DNA of 64,000 nt from Antedon bifida (lineage: Eukaryota; Echinodermata; Crinoidea; Comatulida; Antedonidae). Of the stretch, positions 34,186 through 45,912 are shown in pieces. The notes beneath the pieces were generated by a model. That model searched no databases, was not told where the DNA came from, and worked only from the letters and a program-made list of their open reading frames with translations. Position 1 is the first letter of the stretch. The number at the start of each line of letters is the position of its first letter. The stretch lies in NCBI GenBank assembly GCA_963402885.1, contig OY727093.1, positions 4,650,001-4,714,000 of the forward strand, given 5' to 3'. The position numbers and the translations under genes are program-made.

Positions 34186-34460
34186 CGAAACATGTCACAT
34201 TTTAAGGCAGTTTGCCTTTTTATTAAATGCCTCGCTATAGTCATTTTAACTCGTAAGTTTGGTGGTATTATTCATGATTTATCTAAAAAATAAGAAAATA
34301 ACGAAAAAATGTAGAAAACGCTGTAAGATTCTGTAATTGTTGTTTATGAAACATTGATTGAATAAAGGTGGTGGTTAACCACAAAAGATAAAATTAAATT
34401 TATGTTTTATTCACTTTCATTTTAAGTTTTGTGATTTTTTAAATGGAGACGCAGAGACGC

Positions 34461-34491
<31 letters not shown>

Positions 34492-34692
34492 GAGACAGGG
34501 GAGAGGCAGAAAGACCGAGACAGGGTCATATGTTAAAATAAATATTAATAAATGTTATAGTTGTCCATGTGTTTCTATTATTACAGTATTTTCATTTTTA
34601 TTCCAAGATTCACAGCGCATGGCGTTCAAACTAAACTTTTTTGTCTATAGAGGGCGTTTTTTTAAAAGACTAAACAAAAACACGACGGCAAA

Positions 34693-37600
34693 ATGGAATC
34701 GTTTGATTCTTCAAATATCAAATCATTAAAAAATGTATTGTTAATTATGTTTTTCTTACATGAAATATGTATTAGTTTTGCAGAAAGAAATTTAAGACAG
34801 GTGCATGTTGTAAGTATTGTGTCTAATTGTATAAATATGCAGGCTCTTTGCCTAAACCTAGCTAGGCCTAGCTAAATAAAAAATAAAAAGGGCACCGGAA
34901 CACGATCGGATGATCTGACGGCATGGCTGACTTAAGGTTTGACGGGTATAGGCCTAGGCCTAACAATTTTAATTATTATTCAGTGTAAGTTGACCAATTA
35001 GTATGTATATTATTTATTTCTTAGTATATTTAAATGTAGCCTAATTATTGCTTAAAAATGGAGTGTCAAGTGAAGAATTTTAATATAGAAAAATACTGTA
35101 TAGGCCTAGGCTAGGCCTCTGCTCTAGCCTTGGTAACGGGACGATTCGGCCTTGAGACGATTCGGCCCGGGACGATTAGGCCCTGAGACGATTCGGCCCA
35201 CTCAAATTTATTGACTTTGACAAAGAATTTTAATTAATGTTTAAATAATGTATGTTTTTTTATTTCTTTGGACCTATTCCCCGGAAAAAACTTGACTAAA
35301 CTTCCACAAAACGATACCGTTTGTAGACATGACGGTATCAGAGTTACAGATTACATTTTTATATTAGCCTATATATCAGAAGAATTACTGTATTTACATT
35401 GAAATACATTTGAAAACTTGATAAAAACCAAAAAAAAACTGTATAACATTATAATTAACAATCATTGGTTTTGTCTAAATGTGGGACGATTCAGCCTGCA
35501 AAGTGGGACGTTTCGGCCCAAAAGCCGAATAGTCCTGGGCGGCTGAATCGTCTCAGGGCCGAATCGTCCTGGAACCCTAGCCTTGGGGCTAGGCCTAGGC
35601 CTCCCTTAGCTAGGCCTAGGCCCTTTATTACTCCCTAGGCTAGCCGCTTTAATATAAAGTAATTCATTTGAATAACAATTTTGGCATTTTCACTATGTAT
35701 AATGCATGGCCATGTGGTTTAATTGTGGCAAAACAAATTGTGAATAAATAAATCCGGTCTAACCACAGTTACAGTAGTCGTCACGATGATTTTGATTAAA
35801 AATATAACAAAAGAAATGTTAAAAAGTCGTGGAAATGCCACAACCCCCAGCTCCTTAATTATTCTCTTGTACTGTATGACCCACTGTGTATGACCCCCAG
35901 GAGAGGTGCGTCTTTACAGTATAAATAATTATTGATGCAGGGGTGCGTCAAAAAACCTTGATGGTACGCCACATCAATGAACAATGTGTGACAACACCAG
36001 GCATCATCATGATGACAGCAACAGTTTAAGCTTGTACACAGTTCATCAATAAGTACATATTTCTTTTCACATTTGAAGCTACTTTCTGTATTCTTGTTTC
36101 CAGCCTGCTTGCCGCTAGTTTTAAAAATAATTTGTATTTGTTTTTTTAAGTTATATCGCCATGGAAATAGGTCTCCAGTTAACAGTTATCCTAAAGATCC
36201 GTACAATGAAACAGTTTGGCCACAAGGATTTGGAATGCTAACACAGGTACAGTAAAGATTAGCAGTCGCCATGGTAGTAGTGGCACAGTAACATGCTTAC
36301 GTAACGATGTTCTTTTGTTCATATCCTGCCTCAAGGATTTTTATATGCTGTGATGATAAGTGGAGGCAATCTGTTTAAACTCACTGTAAAATACATTCCG
36401 ATTCATTTCTTCAGAACATAAAGCTCTGTCTAAACTGTCAAAACTACTGTAGTTTGGCAAAGAAAGTGTGATTTCCCCAAATACGGTAATGATATGCCCA
36501 AATATGGTAGTGATATGACATCATTATGTCCATATATGGATATATGTTGTCACATAAAGTTTGATAGTGTAGACAGAGCTTTAGATAATCTTTCTTTCTA
36601 TCTAAAAATTGTATACTTATCCATTGTCCATTATCAATTGGTATTGTCTGGATATGCAGAATTTTACATTCAAAACATGCTTAGTAACTGGTGTATCCAT
36701 TTCCACTATGTAGCTAATTATAAATTTTAATTATGCAGAATTTTGTCCCTCACCATATTGAGATATCATCATATTGTTTTTTATATTTCTAGTATAGTTG
36801 TAAAATATTAATACATAATTAAAATTAATTCCTAATCTTAGCAAGGAATGAATCAGCAGTACGAGCTTGGGCAGTGGTTACGGAAGCGGTACATAGAAGA
36901 TGTCAAATTCTTGCAGCCATCATACGTTGCGAAGGATATCGTAATACACAGCACAGACACTCATCGTACTGTTATGTCGGCACAAAGTAACCTAGCTGGA
37001 ATGTTTCCTCCGAGTGTTCGTCAAATTTGGGACAAAAATCTATTATGGCAACCGATTGGTATCTTCACATGGCCTACAGATGAAGACCCTGTACGTGTAT
37101 AATTTTGTAGAACCTAAAACCCTATTAAGGAGATACTGTACCATCAATCAGGACCTAGTATTTAAGTGTCCCCTCAATAGAAGTGTCCTCCGAGTAGGGG
37201 TTGGCCATAGTGTTTTGTTTATTAAACATTCTCCACACATAAACACTATTATGTAGGCTCAAAAACAACATAAAGTAAAATATTTAATGTTTAAAAGGAA
37301 GCCTAAATAAGTTTAAAGAAAACTTTATGCCTAGGCTCCCAGAAATAACAATATAGTTAGGCAGTGAAAGATATTGTTAAAACATGTTGCCCCTTCTTGT
37401 GTCCTCTGGTTTCTGTATAAAGTTTCACAGTTTATCTTAATTTATGTTTTTTAATATAGAATTTGCTTTCTTTGTTTACAGTAATTAACTGAATTAAAAG
37501 CTCTGCAACATTCTATTTCAATTTTGTTTTCGCAGGTTTTAAAATCACGTATGCCTTGCCCGAAACGAGATATTCTGATTGAAGAAAAAACCAAGCCTTT

Positions 37601-40600
37601 GTTTGATCAGTTTAATAAAAAACACAAGGTAACAAATAAATAATGCCATGTATATGTCTGTGTGTTTTTAATAGTAACAAATAATTTGGGAACTTTTGGA
37701 CCTAAAAAAATCTGGTTTTGAAAGAATTTTTCAGTTTTTTAGTATGGAAACTTTCCAATTACTTTTGTTTTTTGTATGAAAAATTATTTATGTATATATC
37801 AGGTCGTTTGTTATCATCTTTAATTTAAATTTAATTTAATCATTTACATTTTTATACAAGCAACAAGGTTCATTATTTTTTACAGAAAATAATTGATTAT
37901 ATTTCTGAACATAGTGGTGTTAAAGGACAAATACATTCACTTGGGCAAGTTGCAGATGCGTTATATTTTGAGGTTTGTAACAATTACCATATTGACGCAG
38001 GTATAAGACTTGGTTTTTGCTGAAGTCAGTTTTCACAATTACATAAGCAAATATTTTTTTCTTAAATCTTAAAGGACGAATTCATTCTACTATATAAGAT
38101 TAAAAGAACTGGTTTGATGAAATAAAACCTTAATTTTTCACTTAAGCACTTATTAAATATTGACTTAAGCAAAAAGATTTGATAAATGCCAGCACTATTC
38201 ATGGGAATAGTGTTAATCTCTTATTGTTGTTTTAACTATTTATAGAATGCAGCAAATTTGACATTACCAGATTGGGCATTACAGAAGGTTGATGGCTGGG
38301 ATGGTAATTATTATCAGTGGACGATACTTCTTAAAAATTACCAGTATGAAGCTGTGTATCAAAATCTGAGCTCTGAGTTGAAGAAGCTACTATCAGGTAA
38401 ATCTAGTTTCATAGGTCTTGAAAAAATAACTGGTTAATATTTTTACCACATATATGATCAGGGACCTATTCACCAGTGTAGAATCAAGGAAAACTAAAGC
38501 TCTGTCTACACTATCAAACTAGTTTGACAAAAAAGTATGATGCACCCAAATATGGTAGTGATATGACATCATCATGTCCATATATGGGCACATCACATTT
38601 TTTTGTCACATAAAGTTTGATAGTGTAGACAGTCTTTTTTTTGTTGTGATCTATAGATCCTGAACCTGACATAAAGTGCAAATGAATGAGTGAATCTTAT
38701 TGGTGTGCTAAATGAAATAACTCCTTTCTTTTATTCACTAAGGTACCCTAGTGGCTGCAATAGCTGCTAATTTTAGTGCTGTTGGAATAGGGCAGCCATC
38801 TCCTAAATTATTTATGTATTCTGCAGTAAGTATTTAAAATGTTATTTTTTACTCATTTGTCCATGTCTAAACTGTTTAAGTGATAGGTTTCGGGGGTGCA
38901 GTTGAGGCGTCCAGTTCCTGCATCCTGTTCGAGCATCTTATACCCATGATTTAATAGTGTCCATATGCATGCCCATTAGAAGTATTTGTTTTAATTTAAT
39001 ATATTGAAATAAAATTAATAGTGGATGGGGTGTGAATATGCTTACACCTTCTCCCACCACACCCCCTGCCCCCTGGCTACTTCATGTTTCATAGAGATAT
39101 AACCTGTGATGTATTGTACAAAACGTCAGCCATTCTAAATAAATCATACGGAGTAGCACCCTTACTTTGACCAAGGTAATCTAACTGAGTGACACAATGG
39201 CAAGATAGGAATTTGTAACACTCCCTTGATCTTATGTCTGGCTGCAACAAATACCTTGCTCTGAGAGACTAATTAAAGCTTGGTTTACTAATTGACCAAT
39301 CACAAGGTATAGATAATTAGAAATGTTGCTTGTCATTGGTCAACTTGCTTTCATTGAGCTTTACATGCTTGCATTGTGCAAGCTTATAATAAGCCTGTAA
39401 AATAGCAAAATGCTTTGGTCTGGAAACCCATTTTAATGAAGATATGTTAGATGACAACCACTCTTTGTATATTGACTTTCAATTTATGTGGTGACCTGGA
39501 TTATTTATATATTGAATCATTGTTTTTTTAGCATGATACCAATGTAGCTGGGTTACTGTCCAGTATAAGTACAATTAATAACATTGTACCTCCACCAGCT
39601 TCTTGTGTTATAGTAGAACTTTATGAAGATGTAGACATCAAGTAAGTTTTGTTTTGGTAAATTAAATACATAATATCATAGATTTACACCTCATTTCATA
39701 GTATTTTATTTATGATAAAGTACTGTGATATCACATTTGCTATAGCAAAGTCAAAATGATAAAAATCGGAAAGAGGTAGAGATTAGATTCAAAATGACAA
39801 TGCTGTGGGTATCAGTGGCTGGATCTCAATGGAGATACAAAATAAGATAAACACTGAACAAAATGACAATGCTGTGGGTATCAGTGGCTGGATCTCGATG
39901 GAGATACAAAATAAAATAAGCACTGAACAAAATGACAATGCTGTGGGTATCAGTGGCTGGATCTCATTGGAGATTTCATGTTTTTTTGTGAGAATCTAAA
40001 GCTTAAATAAAATCTTTTTTTTTTTTTTCAGTTTGTTAACTGTAGAATTATTATATAGAAATGATACATCAAAACCACCGTACAAACTCGGGATAGGACC
40101 TGATGGAAACAAATGTGCAGAACAGTGTCCTTTTGACCAATTCGTAGAATATGCTAAATCGGTGACCCCAGATGACTTTCAAAAGGAATGCAATCAACAT
40201 GTCCATTTAACTATGCCTGTTGAATGGAACACAGGTAAGACAATTTGAGAATGTAGTAGTTCGCAAAGCTGTTTTTAAAACTAGGGTTCTCCGAGGGAAG
40301 ACTACCCTGGGTTACAGGCAGCGTAATTATCTGTACAATATAAATATTTTAATAAAGAACGTAGCTCTTATTCTCAATGGTATATAAATTTAAAATAAAA
40401 ATGTATAGCATGGTATAAATGTAGATCTCGAGTACATCAGCAGTGAAGTCAACTGATACATAAGTGTCCGTCAATGACGGCCATGTGTCTTCAGAAGACG
40501 GCTACAAGAACAATAACAGTATATAATCTTGCATGGTATTATTATTATTATTTTATAATGACAATTATATCAAGCGATTGCTACCATCTAGATCATTCAC

Positions 40601-40798
40601 ATCATAGGTTGGTTGATCTTTGCTGTTGTCTTCTTGATGTTCATCTGCCTAGCGTTTACTATGTGCGTGCTAACGATAATAATGGCCTGTAACGGTACGG
40701 TCTACTACAAGCCGCGGAGTCGAATGCAACCGATCGATTTCCATCTGCTAGGGACCGGTATGAGCGAGTCGGAAGACGAGGCTGTATTTGATGCATAG
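34693..40798 (+). CDS. Histidine acid phosphatase, membrane-anchored, intact tandem copy
   Basis: Exons: 34693-34809, 36151-36246, 36842-37090, 37536-37628, 37886-37972, 38246-38396, 38743-38825, 39532-39641, 40032-40234, 40608-40798; 459 residues, in the range of ACP2. Signal peptide (residues about 8-33), LYRHGNRSP with the nucleophilic His, [11 protein letters not shown], and SAHDTN with the catalytic HD. The last exon encodes a membrane segment ([20 protein letters not shown]) and a cytosolic tail with DFHLL, a DxxLL-type sorting signal, beside an acidic run (ESEDE). Known family role: hydrolysis of phosphomonoesters in acidic compartments; lysosomal targeting is inferred from the tail. 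Exon 3 differs from copy 1 by one residue (Val for Gly). Confidence 0.92.
35132..35576. mobile_element. Element with terminal arrays of GACGATTCGGCC in inverse orientation
   Basis: An 8-bp duplication CTAGCCTT flanks it (35124-35131, 35577-35584). Each end carries about four or five degenerate copies of a 15-bp unit containing GACGATTCGGCC, with the two arrays inverted. No frame. It lies in intron 1 of phosphatase copy 2 and is absent from copy 1. Confidence 0.85.
36420..36583. mobile_element. MITE, GCTCTGTCTACACTATC family, copy 6
   Basis: Intron 2 of copy 2, paralogue of 22615-22773. Contains CCAAATATGG and CCATATATGG. Confidence 0.85.
38496..38632. mobile_element. MITE, GCTCTGTCTACACTATC family, copy 7
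   Basis: Intron 6 of copy 2. Contains CCAAATATGG and CCATATATGG. The copy 1 counterpart is internally deleted. Confidence 0.85.
39790..39975. repeat. 69-bp minisatellite in intron 8 of phosphatase copy 2
   Basis: Units start CAAAATGACAATGCTGTGGG at 39790, 39859 and 39928. The period is a multiple of three, so a frame stays open by chance. Copy 1 has the unit once (near 26905). Confidence 0.9.
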
Positions 40799-42190
40799 CA
40801 TTGTTTTTATATTGTAGAATATTTAAATTAAATTTAAATTAAAAATAATATACAAAAATGAAAATATCTAAATGTAGTTGAGGTGCTGATTTATGGTCTG
40901 TTTAATTTGGGATTTGAACCCAATATTTGTATACAATGTTTGGTGCTCAACCAATTAACCATATAGTACATGTATTATGATTTTCTATGTTTAATTAGGA
41001 TTTCAACCCAGTATGTGTAATGTTTAATGCACAACTAATTAACCAGGCATGTATTAATGTCATAAGTGGCACAAACCAAACATGTTTTTTAACCAGTACT
41101 GTATTAACCTTATTGTATTAACCATTCATGATTTTACTTTTTGAAATTTTATTTTAATATTCAAACTATTGTATTTGTAGCACTGTGTACTATATGGCTT
41201 TATCATTGTTTTTAATGTTTTTAAAATATTGGTCTAAAATGTATTTTAGACTTTAATTGCCATTTTATGCTCTTCCAGTAATTTTATAAGCAGGGTAAGG
41301 TTATGTTATTGTACAAAAAAAAAAACAATTCCGCCACTGTACTGTAAATGATAAAATAAGCGTAGTGCTAACCTTTTTTGTTGCCATATTGGTATTTTAT
41401 TGAATACCGTAGAGTGAATTTGTGGTACATGACTATTTAAATGAATTAAAGTATGTGCGAAATATATTTACACCTGTAATAACAGCAATTAGAAACACAT
41501 TTAAATTATAGTCAATTTGAACATTTTAATTTTCTGAAATACTAAAATTATAGATTAACAATTGAGGTAATTGAATAAAGTTTAGATAAGCCACTAAACC
41601 CTCCATGTTAAAAAGCATTGTAGTATTCATAATACCAATACATTTTTGGTAAATTTTGCAATACTATTAGGAAAGAATTTTAGCAGTAATTTTTAAATGA
41701 TGGTACAGTTTACAGCTTATGGAATAGATATCATAAATTGTAGAAATATATCATATATCATCATATACACATTTATTCAGTTATTATTATTAAACAGCGT
41801 TTTTGACACGCAGGAGAACGATGTGTAAATTCTATATGTCCGAACAGGACCCATTATGTTTGATTTCATTACAGTACTCTAGTCTTTCCAAAGAATATTC
41901 ATCATTCCTCCTGTTAATATTTCACTTCATATTTTTAGCATTTTTACACTACGTTTAGTTTTGTGCTGTGGAATATATTGAGGTAATTTGCTGAATAGTG
42001 TTTGACCATGTCTAGCTTGGGTGCTTCAATCTTGTGTGTGATGGTGCTAGTGCAATAGCCAAGTCTATTGCACTGTGGACTATGTAACTGTAGGTTGTAT
42101 AGACATTGTTGCCTTGTGCCCATTCCCTTGCCCCCCTCTTAATTAATAGTATTAAAATATTTACGCCAACTACAGCCAAAATAATTTTAA

Positions 42191-42303
42191 GCTCTGTCTA
42201 CACTATCTAAAAAGCATGATGTGCCAAAATATGGTAGTGATATGATGTTGTCATGTCCATATATGGGCACATTATGTTGTCACATAAAGTTTGATGGTGT
42301 AGA
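42191..42303. mobile_element. MITE, GCTCTGTCTACACTATC family, copy 8
   Basis: Paralogue of 32029-32173, with CCATATATGG retained. The right end is truncated. Confidence 0.8.
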
Positions 42304-43016
42304 TGCTTGTTTGGTGTTTCAGAACTTTGCATTATTTCTGAATATAATTCCTTTTCTGCCATCAATTGGACAACCTTAACAGGTTTATTTAAAGGACCAC
42401 ATTGGTATCAATAATACAACCAGAAAGATTTTAATATAATTTAATACAGTAGTAGTAGTAGTAGTAGTAGTAGTACATTATTATTTAAGAAAAATAAAAG
42501 ATATTCTGTTTGGTGTAGAATTTTTGCAATTTTTAGATATAAAGTGCAATAAATATTTAACTTTTTAATATTAGTACTATGAAGTAGTTTTTGGTAACTG
42601 CTCACACACATTTAAGCATGTTTTATGGACTTTTATTTTTAAAATCAAACTACTGTAACTGTAAAAATATACATTTCACCATAAATATTTAAAAAATCAA
42701 TGTTCTATTTTTAATCCACCAGATTTTTAATTTGTGTTTTATTTACTTTCATTTGATGTTTTTCAAACTTTTGTGATTTTTTAAAATCAAACTGTAATGT
42801 AATAAATAATATACAGATTTAAACATTTCTTAATTTCAATATTGTTTTGTCAATTGCAACTTTGTGTTTAACTTTCATATTATCTTGTAATGTTCTTAAT
42901 AAAAATGATACAATATTCATAATTTGTCTTCATATATATTTATTATTGTTTATATTCCTCTTCTAAAAAAATTGTTTTCTTAATTTTTTTAAAGAAATTC
43001 TTCCACTCAACCTTAA

Positions 43017-43319
43017 AAATGTATTGTCCCCCTGAAAAAAATAATTCTTAACAAAATTTGGTTGAATATGCCATTTTAATGTAACATAATTGTTATCCAC
43101 TTTCACCAAAAATTGGATTGCAAAAAAAATGTATTTACCTGAAAAAACAGTAATTTAAAGCAAAAACCATTTATTTTGTCATTTTATAAGTGAAAACATC
43201 ATTTTTTTACGTTTTTTTTTCTACGGAAGTGATTAACTTTATTAAAACTACAAAATAACATATTCAAAGTCTCATTTAATTAATCTTCATTTTTCATGTT
43301 TTTGGGGGACAATACATCT
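43017..43319. mobile_element. TTAA-flanked MITE, AGATGTATTGTC family
   Basis: Ends AAATGTATTGTCC and GGACAATACATCT, with TTAA at 43013-43016 and 43320-43323. Alignable with 30491-30823 throughout. Confidence 0.85.
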
Positions 43320-43398
43320 TTAACAGAACTTTAATTTTTATGTTTTGTTTTGCAATTGTTGTTTTATATCAATTTTTAGCATCAATAATTAATGTTCA

Positions 43399-44633
43399 TC
43401 AACCCACGTTTGTATCAACAATCACAAACATTTTATGCGTTGGTATTTCGTGATCTTTCTTTGTGTACATCCTTACAGTTTCGTTAATCTGTTCGAGACG
43501 AAGGTCATTCGTAAGTAATCTTATGAACGAAGGATTCGTAAGAGGCGCTGTTATATAAAGCGCCTCATCTGGTATCACGGATATCAGAGCCAAAATTAAA
43601 ACCTGTGCCACTGCTGTGTTGAGAGCATACAAAGGTCCAATACGATGACATTTCGTTTCTTGTAGAGGGCGTACTACACCGTACCCCATAATTTTATCAT
43701 CTGAAATTAAATTAAATTAATTATTAAAGAATAAAGTAAGATTTTTAAAATAGAATACATTTGCAATTTAATCTGTAAGTGGAAATGCATTATCAATTTG
43801 TTGCTTTAATAGTTAATTTTGAAATTTACTTGAAGCTAAATCATTGACTTTGCTAAGCAAGTTGGCACTATTCTTAGAATTCAGTAGTATATTTTCAAAT
43901 CTAAAAACATACGTCGGAGGCAACAGGGGGTTTTTAGGATGGGAAATTCAAAGCGCAATGTTTAGTAATGCTTACTTTCTGTCACTAGTAAGCTAGTTCC
44001 TTTCTTTTCAGTTTTAGTCCAGCTCATGATGAATCGCCGTCTGTCTACACCAAAGATATCTGTGTCATATTCCACAACTCTTCCCAAAGGTCCTTCGGGA
44101 ATAGAATGTATGGAAGGATTTTGACCCAGCTCCGGGAAGAATGGTGTCTTTTCCGTTTTAAAGCAGCCATTATGCCATGCTGTGATAAAACCTAATTTCT
44201 GAAATGTCTCTATTTCATCTGGTTTAACTTCGATGCCAAGCCATCGATCTTTCAGATGTTCTAATGCAACATTCAACAATCCTTGTTCGTATCCTTGTTC
44301 CTTCTTTTCCTCATCCACATGACGAAATCCTATATAACCAAAGGAATCACTATATCGGATCCCTCCTATTGTTCCAATAACTTCTCCAGAGTCTGTCAGT
44401 GACATATAGTAACCTGATGGATCCAATTTATGAAACATCTTTAAATCTGTAGTTTTTGCTCTACAACCCTCAAGAGCTAAGCTGTTGGCCAGTATGCCCG
44501 ATTCTCCTTCGTGGATGTTCCTTATTTTTATTGACTGTGCTGCTTCTGATAATGTGCACATTCTATGGCATTGAGAACAATCGTTCCAAACCATTTTCAG
44601 AAGTTTTCTTGATGTTTGTCTGAAGAAAGACAT
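43399..44633 (-). CDS. GNAT-family N-acetyltransferase with C-terminal Acetyltransf_18-like domain
   Basis: Exon A 44633-43976, exon B 43700-43399; the donor GTAAGC and acceptor TTTCAG join in phase 1, giving 319 residues. Residues about 30-150 resemble a GNAT fold (EVIGTIGGIRYSDSFGYIGF followed by a helix with EQGYEQGLL in the acetyl-CoA-binding position). The C-terminal half (DTDIFGVDRRRFIMSW, then MGYGVVRP and RIGPLYALN) follows the pattern of the Acetyltransf_18 domain often fused to GNATs. Substrate unknown. The start at 44633 was chosen because a TTTCAG acceptor lies a few bases upstream, so the earlier ATG (44651) would be intronic; a 5' untranslated exon probably ends at 45240. It is transcribed away from NKIRAS. 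Confidence 0.75.
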
Positions 44634-44756
44634 TTTTCTGAAATTCAACATGAAAGTAAGTTGTATTTATATTCTCTTTTTTATTGTAGAGTAGCAACAT
44701 ACATCCAACATAAATAATTATCTGTACAGTAGGCCAAGCTAAAAGTGTATAATAAT

Positions 44757-44776
44757 ATGCAAATTAATATGCAAAT
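44757..44776. promoter_or_regulatory. Two octamer motifs 12 bp apart
   Basis: ATGCAAAT at 44757-44764 and 44769-44776, the POU-factor octamer on the plus strand, in the likely 5' intron of the acetyltransferase gene. Function is inferred only from the motif. Confidence 0.4.
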
Positions 44777-45239
44777 TAACCACCAGATAGAGATCATTAG
44801 CATAGAGTTTGGTAATGTTTCACATTATTAATTAAACATTTTATTGGAAAGCAAATAATTAATACAAAAATAACAAGAAGTAACATTCAAAGCAAGATGT
44901 CGATTTGATTCAAATAGTTTCCTGGGATTCCCGTTTCCTGGTGTAGCTAGGCCTAAAAGGTTCTATCACGTTTACGGGTCGTTATGCACATTCTCTGGCG
45001 AACGATACATCATCATCTCATAATCATATAGGCCTGCTGGAGTTTTAGACGTCCGGCCTAAGCCTAGAGAGTAGACCCAAAAGAGAGGGCATGCATAGAG
45101 TCCTAAAGACTTAGTCTTATTTAGCTCAACACCAGTCGAGAACGTGACGGAATATTGTGATGTTAATGTTCGGACAAATGTATAAATAAATTCATATTGA
45201 ATAAACAATTATATTACTGTTATTAAATACAAAACTTAC

Positions 45240-45912
45240 AACGCGGTGGTTTGATTTGCTATCTTTTTGCAACACAATCAAAACATAGAAACATGTCCAT
45301 ACTTCCTAATTTATTAAAAGCTGATCGTGCCAGACCGCTACTTTTTCAGTTCTACTAAAATAAATTCTCGGGGGACAAAACCGGAAAAACAAATCTACTG
45401 AACGTAAACAAAAAACAATTCAGCTTTCATTCCCATTAAAAACCGGTGTTTCTTTAATAATTTATTCCAATAATGTTCTGTATGTGTTAGCATCAGTTTT
45501 CATTTAGATAAAGTTGATTTGGTATGTATGCTATAGGCTAAATAATTAAGAAATATATACTTTTGTGTATACTAGCTAGGCCACAGAAAAGATAAAAAAT
45601 TCGAAGCGGAGGCAGCACCTAGAACCGCTCCACTTCCTGTTAAAAATATACTGATGATAGGCCTGGTTCAATAAACAGGGCTAAAGTTAGGTAAAATCTA
45701 TGAATATCGAATAATATACACATTAAAAATAAGAAAATAAATAAAACAAACAATGGACTTTTTAACTAGAGTACAATACTAAATAAATTAAAATCAATTT
45801 ATGTGTCTTTTCTATTCTATATTTAAAGGTAGGTCTAGCATAGGCCTATCTATATAAAAGAATGTTTTGTGGGTGCTACTAAAGACTAAAAGACTAAAGT
45901 AACAGTTACAGT
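45240..45912. promoter_or_regulatory. Divergent promoter region between the acetyltransferase and NKIRAS
   Basis: A minus-strand donor (GTAAGT reading from 45239) suggests an untranslated first exon of the acetyltransferase to its right; NKIRAS starts at 45913 on the other strand. The roughly 670 bp between must hold both starts. No TATA box was convincing. TAGGCCTA words occur within it. Confidence 0.45.

Larger units (their letters stand above)
32486..34524. other. Junction region between the two phosphatase units
   Basis: No gene. It holds GT/TA-rich simple repeats (about 32570-32700 and 33118-33136), two nested hAT-like elements, a long palindrome, and a CAGA run at about 34458-34500. 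A block at about 34385-34440 matches 42725-42790, marking the far end of the duplicated unit; copy 2 starts directly after, near 34525. Confidence 0.6.
40799..43398 (+). other. 3' flank of phosphatase copy 2 and intergenic sequence
   Basis: Non-coding. It aligns with the copy 1 flank to about 42790. It contains degraded minus-strand tRNA-SINE heads (about 40910-40970, 40990-41050), a MITE (42191-42303), a GTA run (about 42448-42475), AATAAA near 42550 and 42898, and a TTAA-type MITE (43017-43319). Confidence 0.6.

Noticed and set aside
39805-39999. Open frame with a 23-residue repeat
   Set aside because: It is the 69-bp intronic minisatellite; the frame is open because the period is divisible by three.
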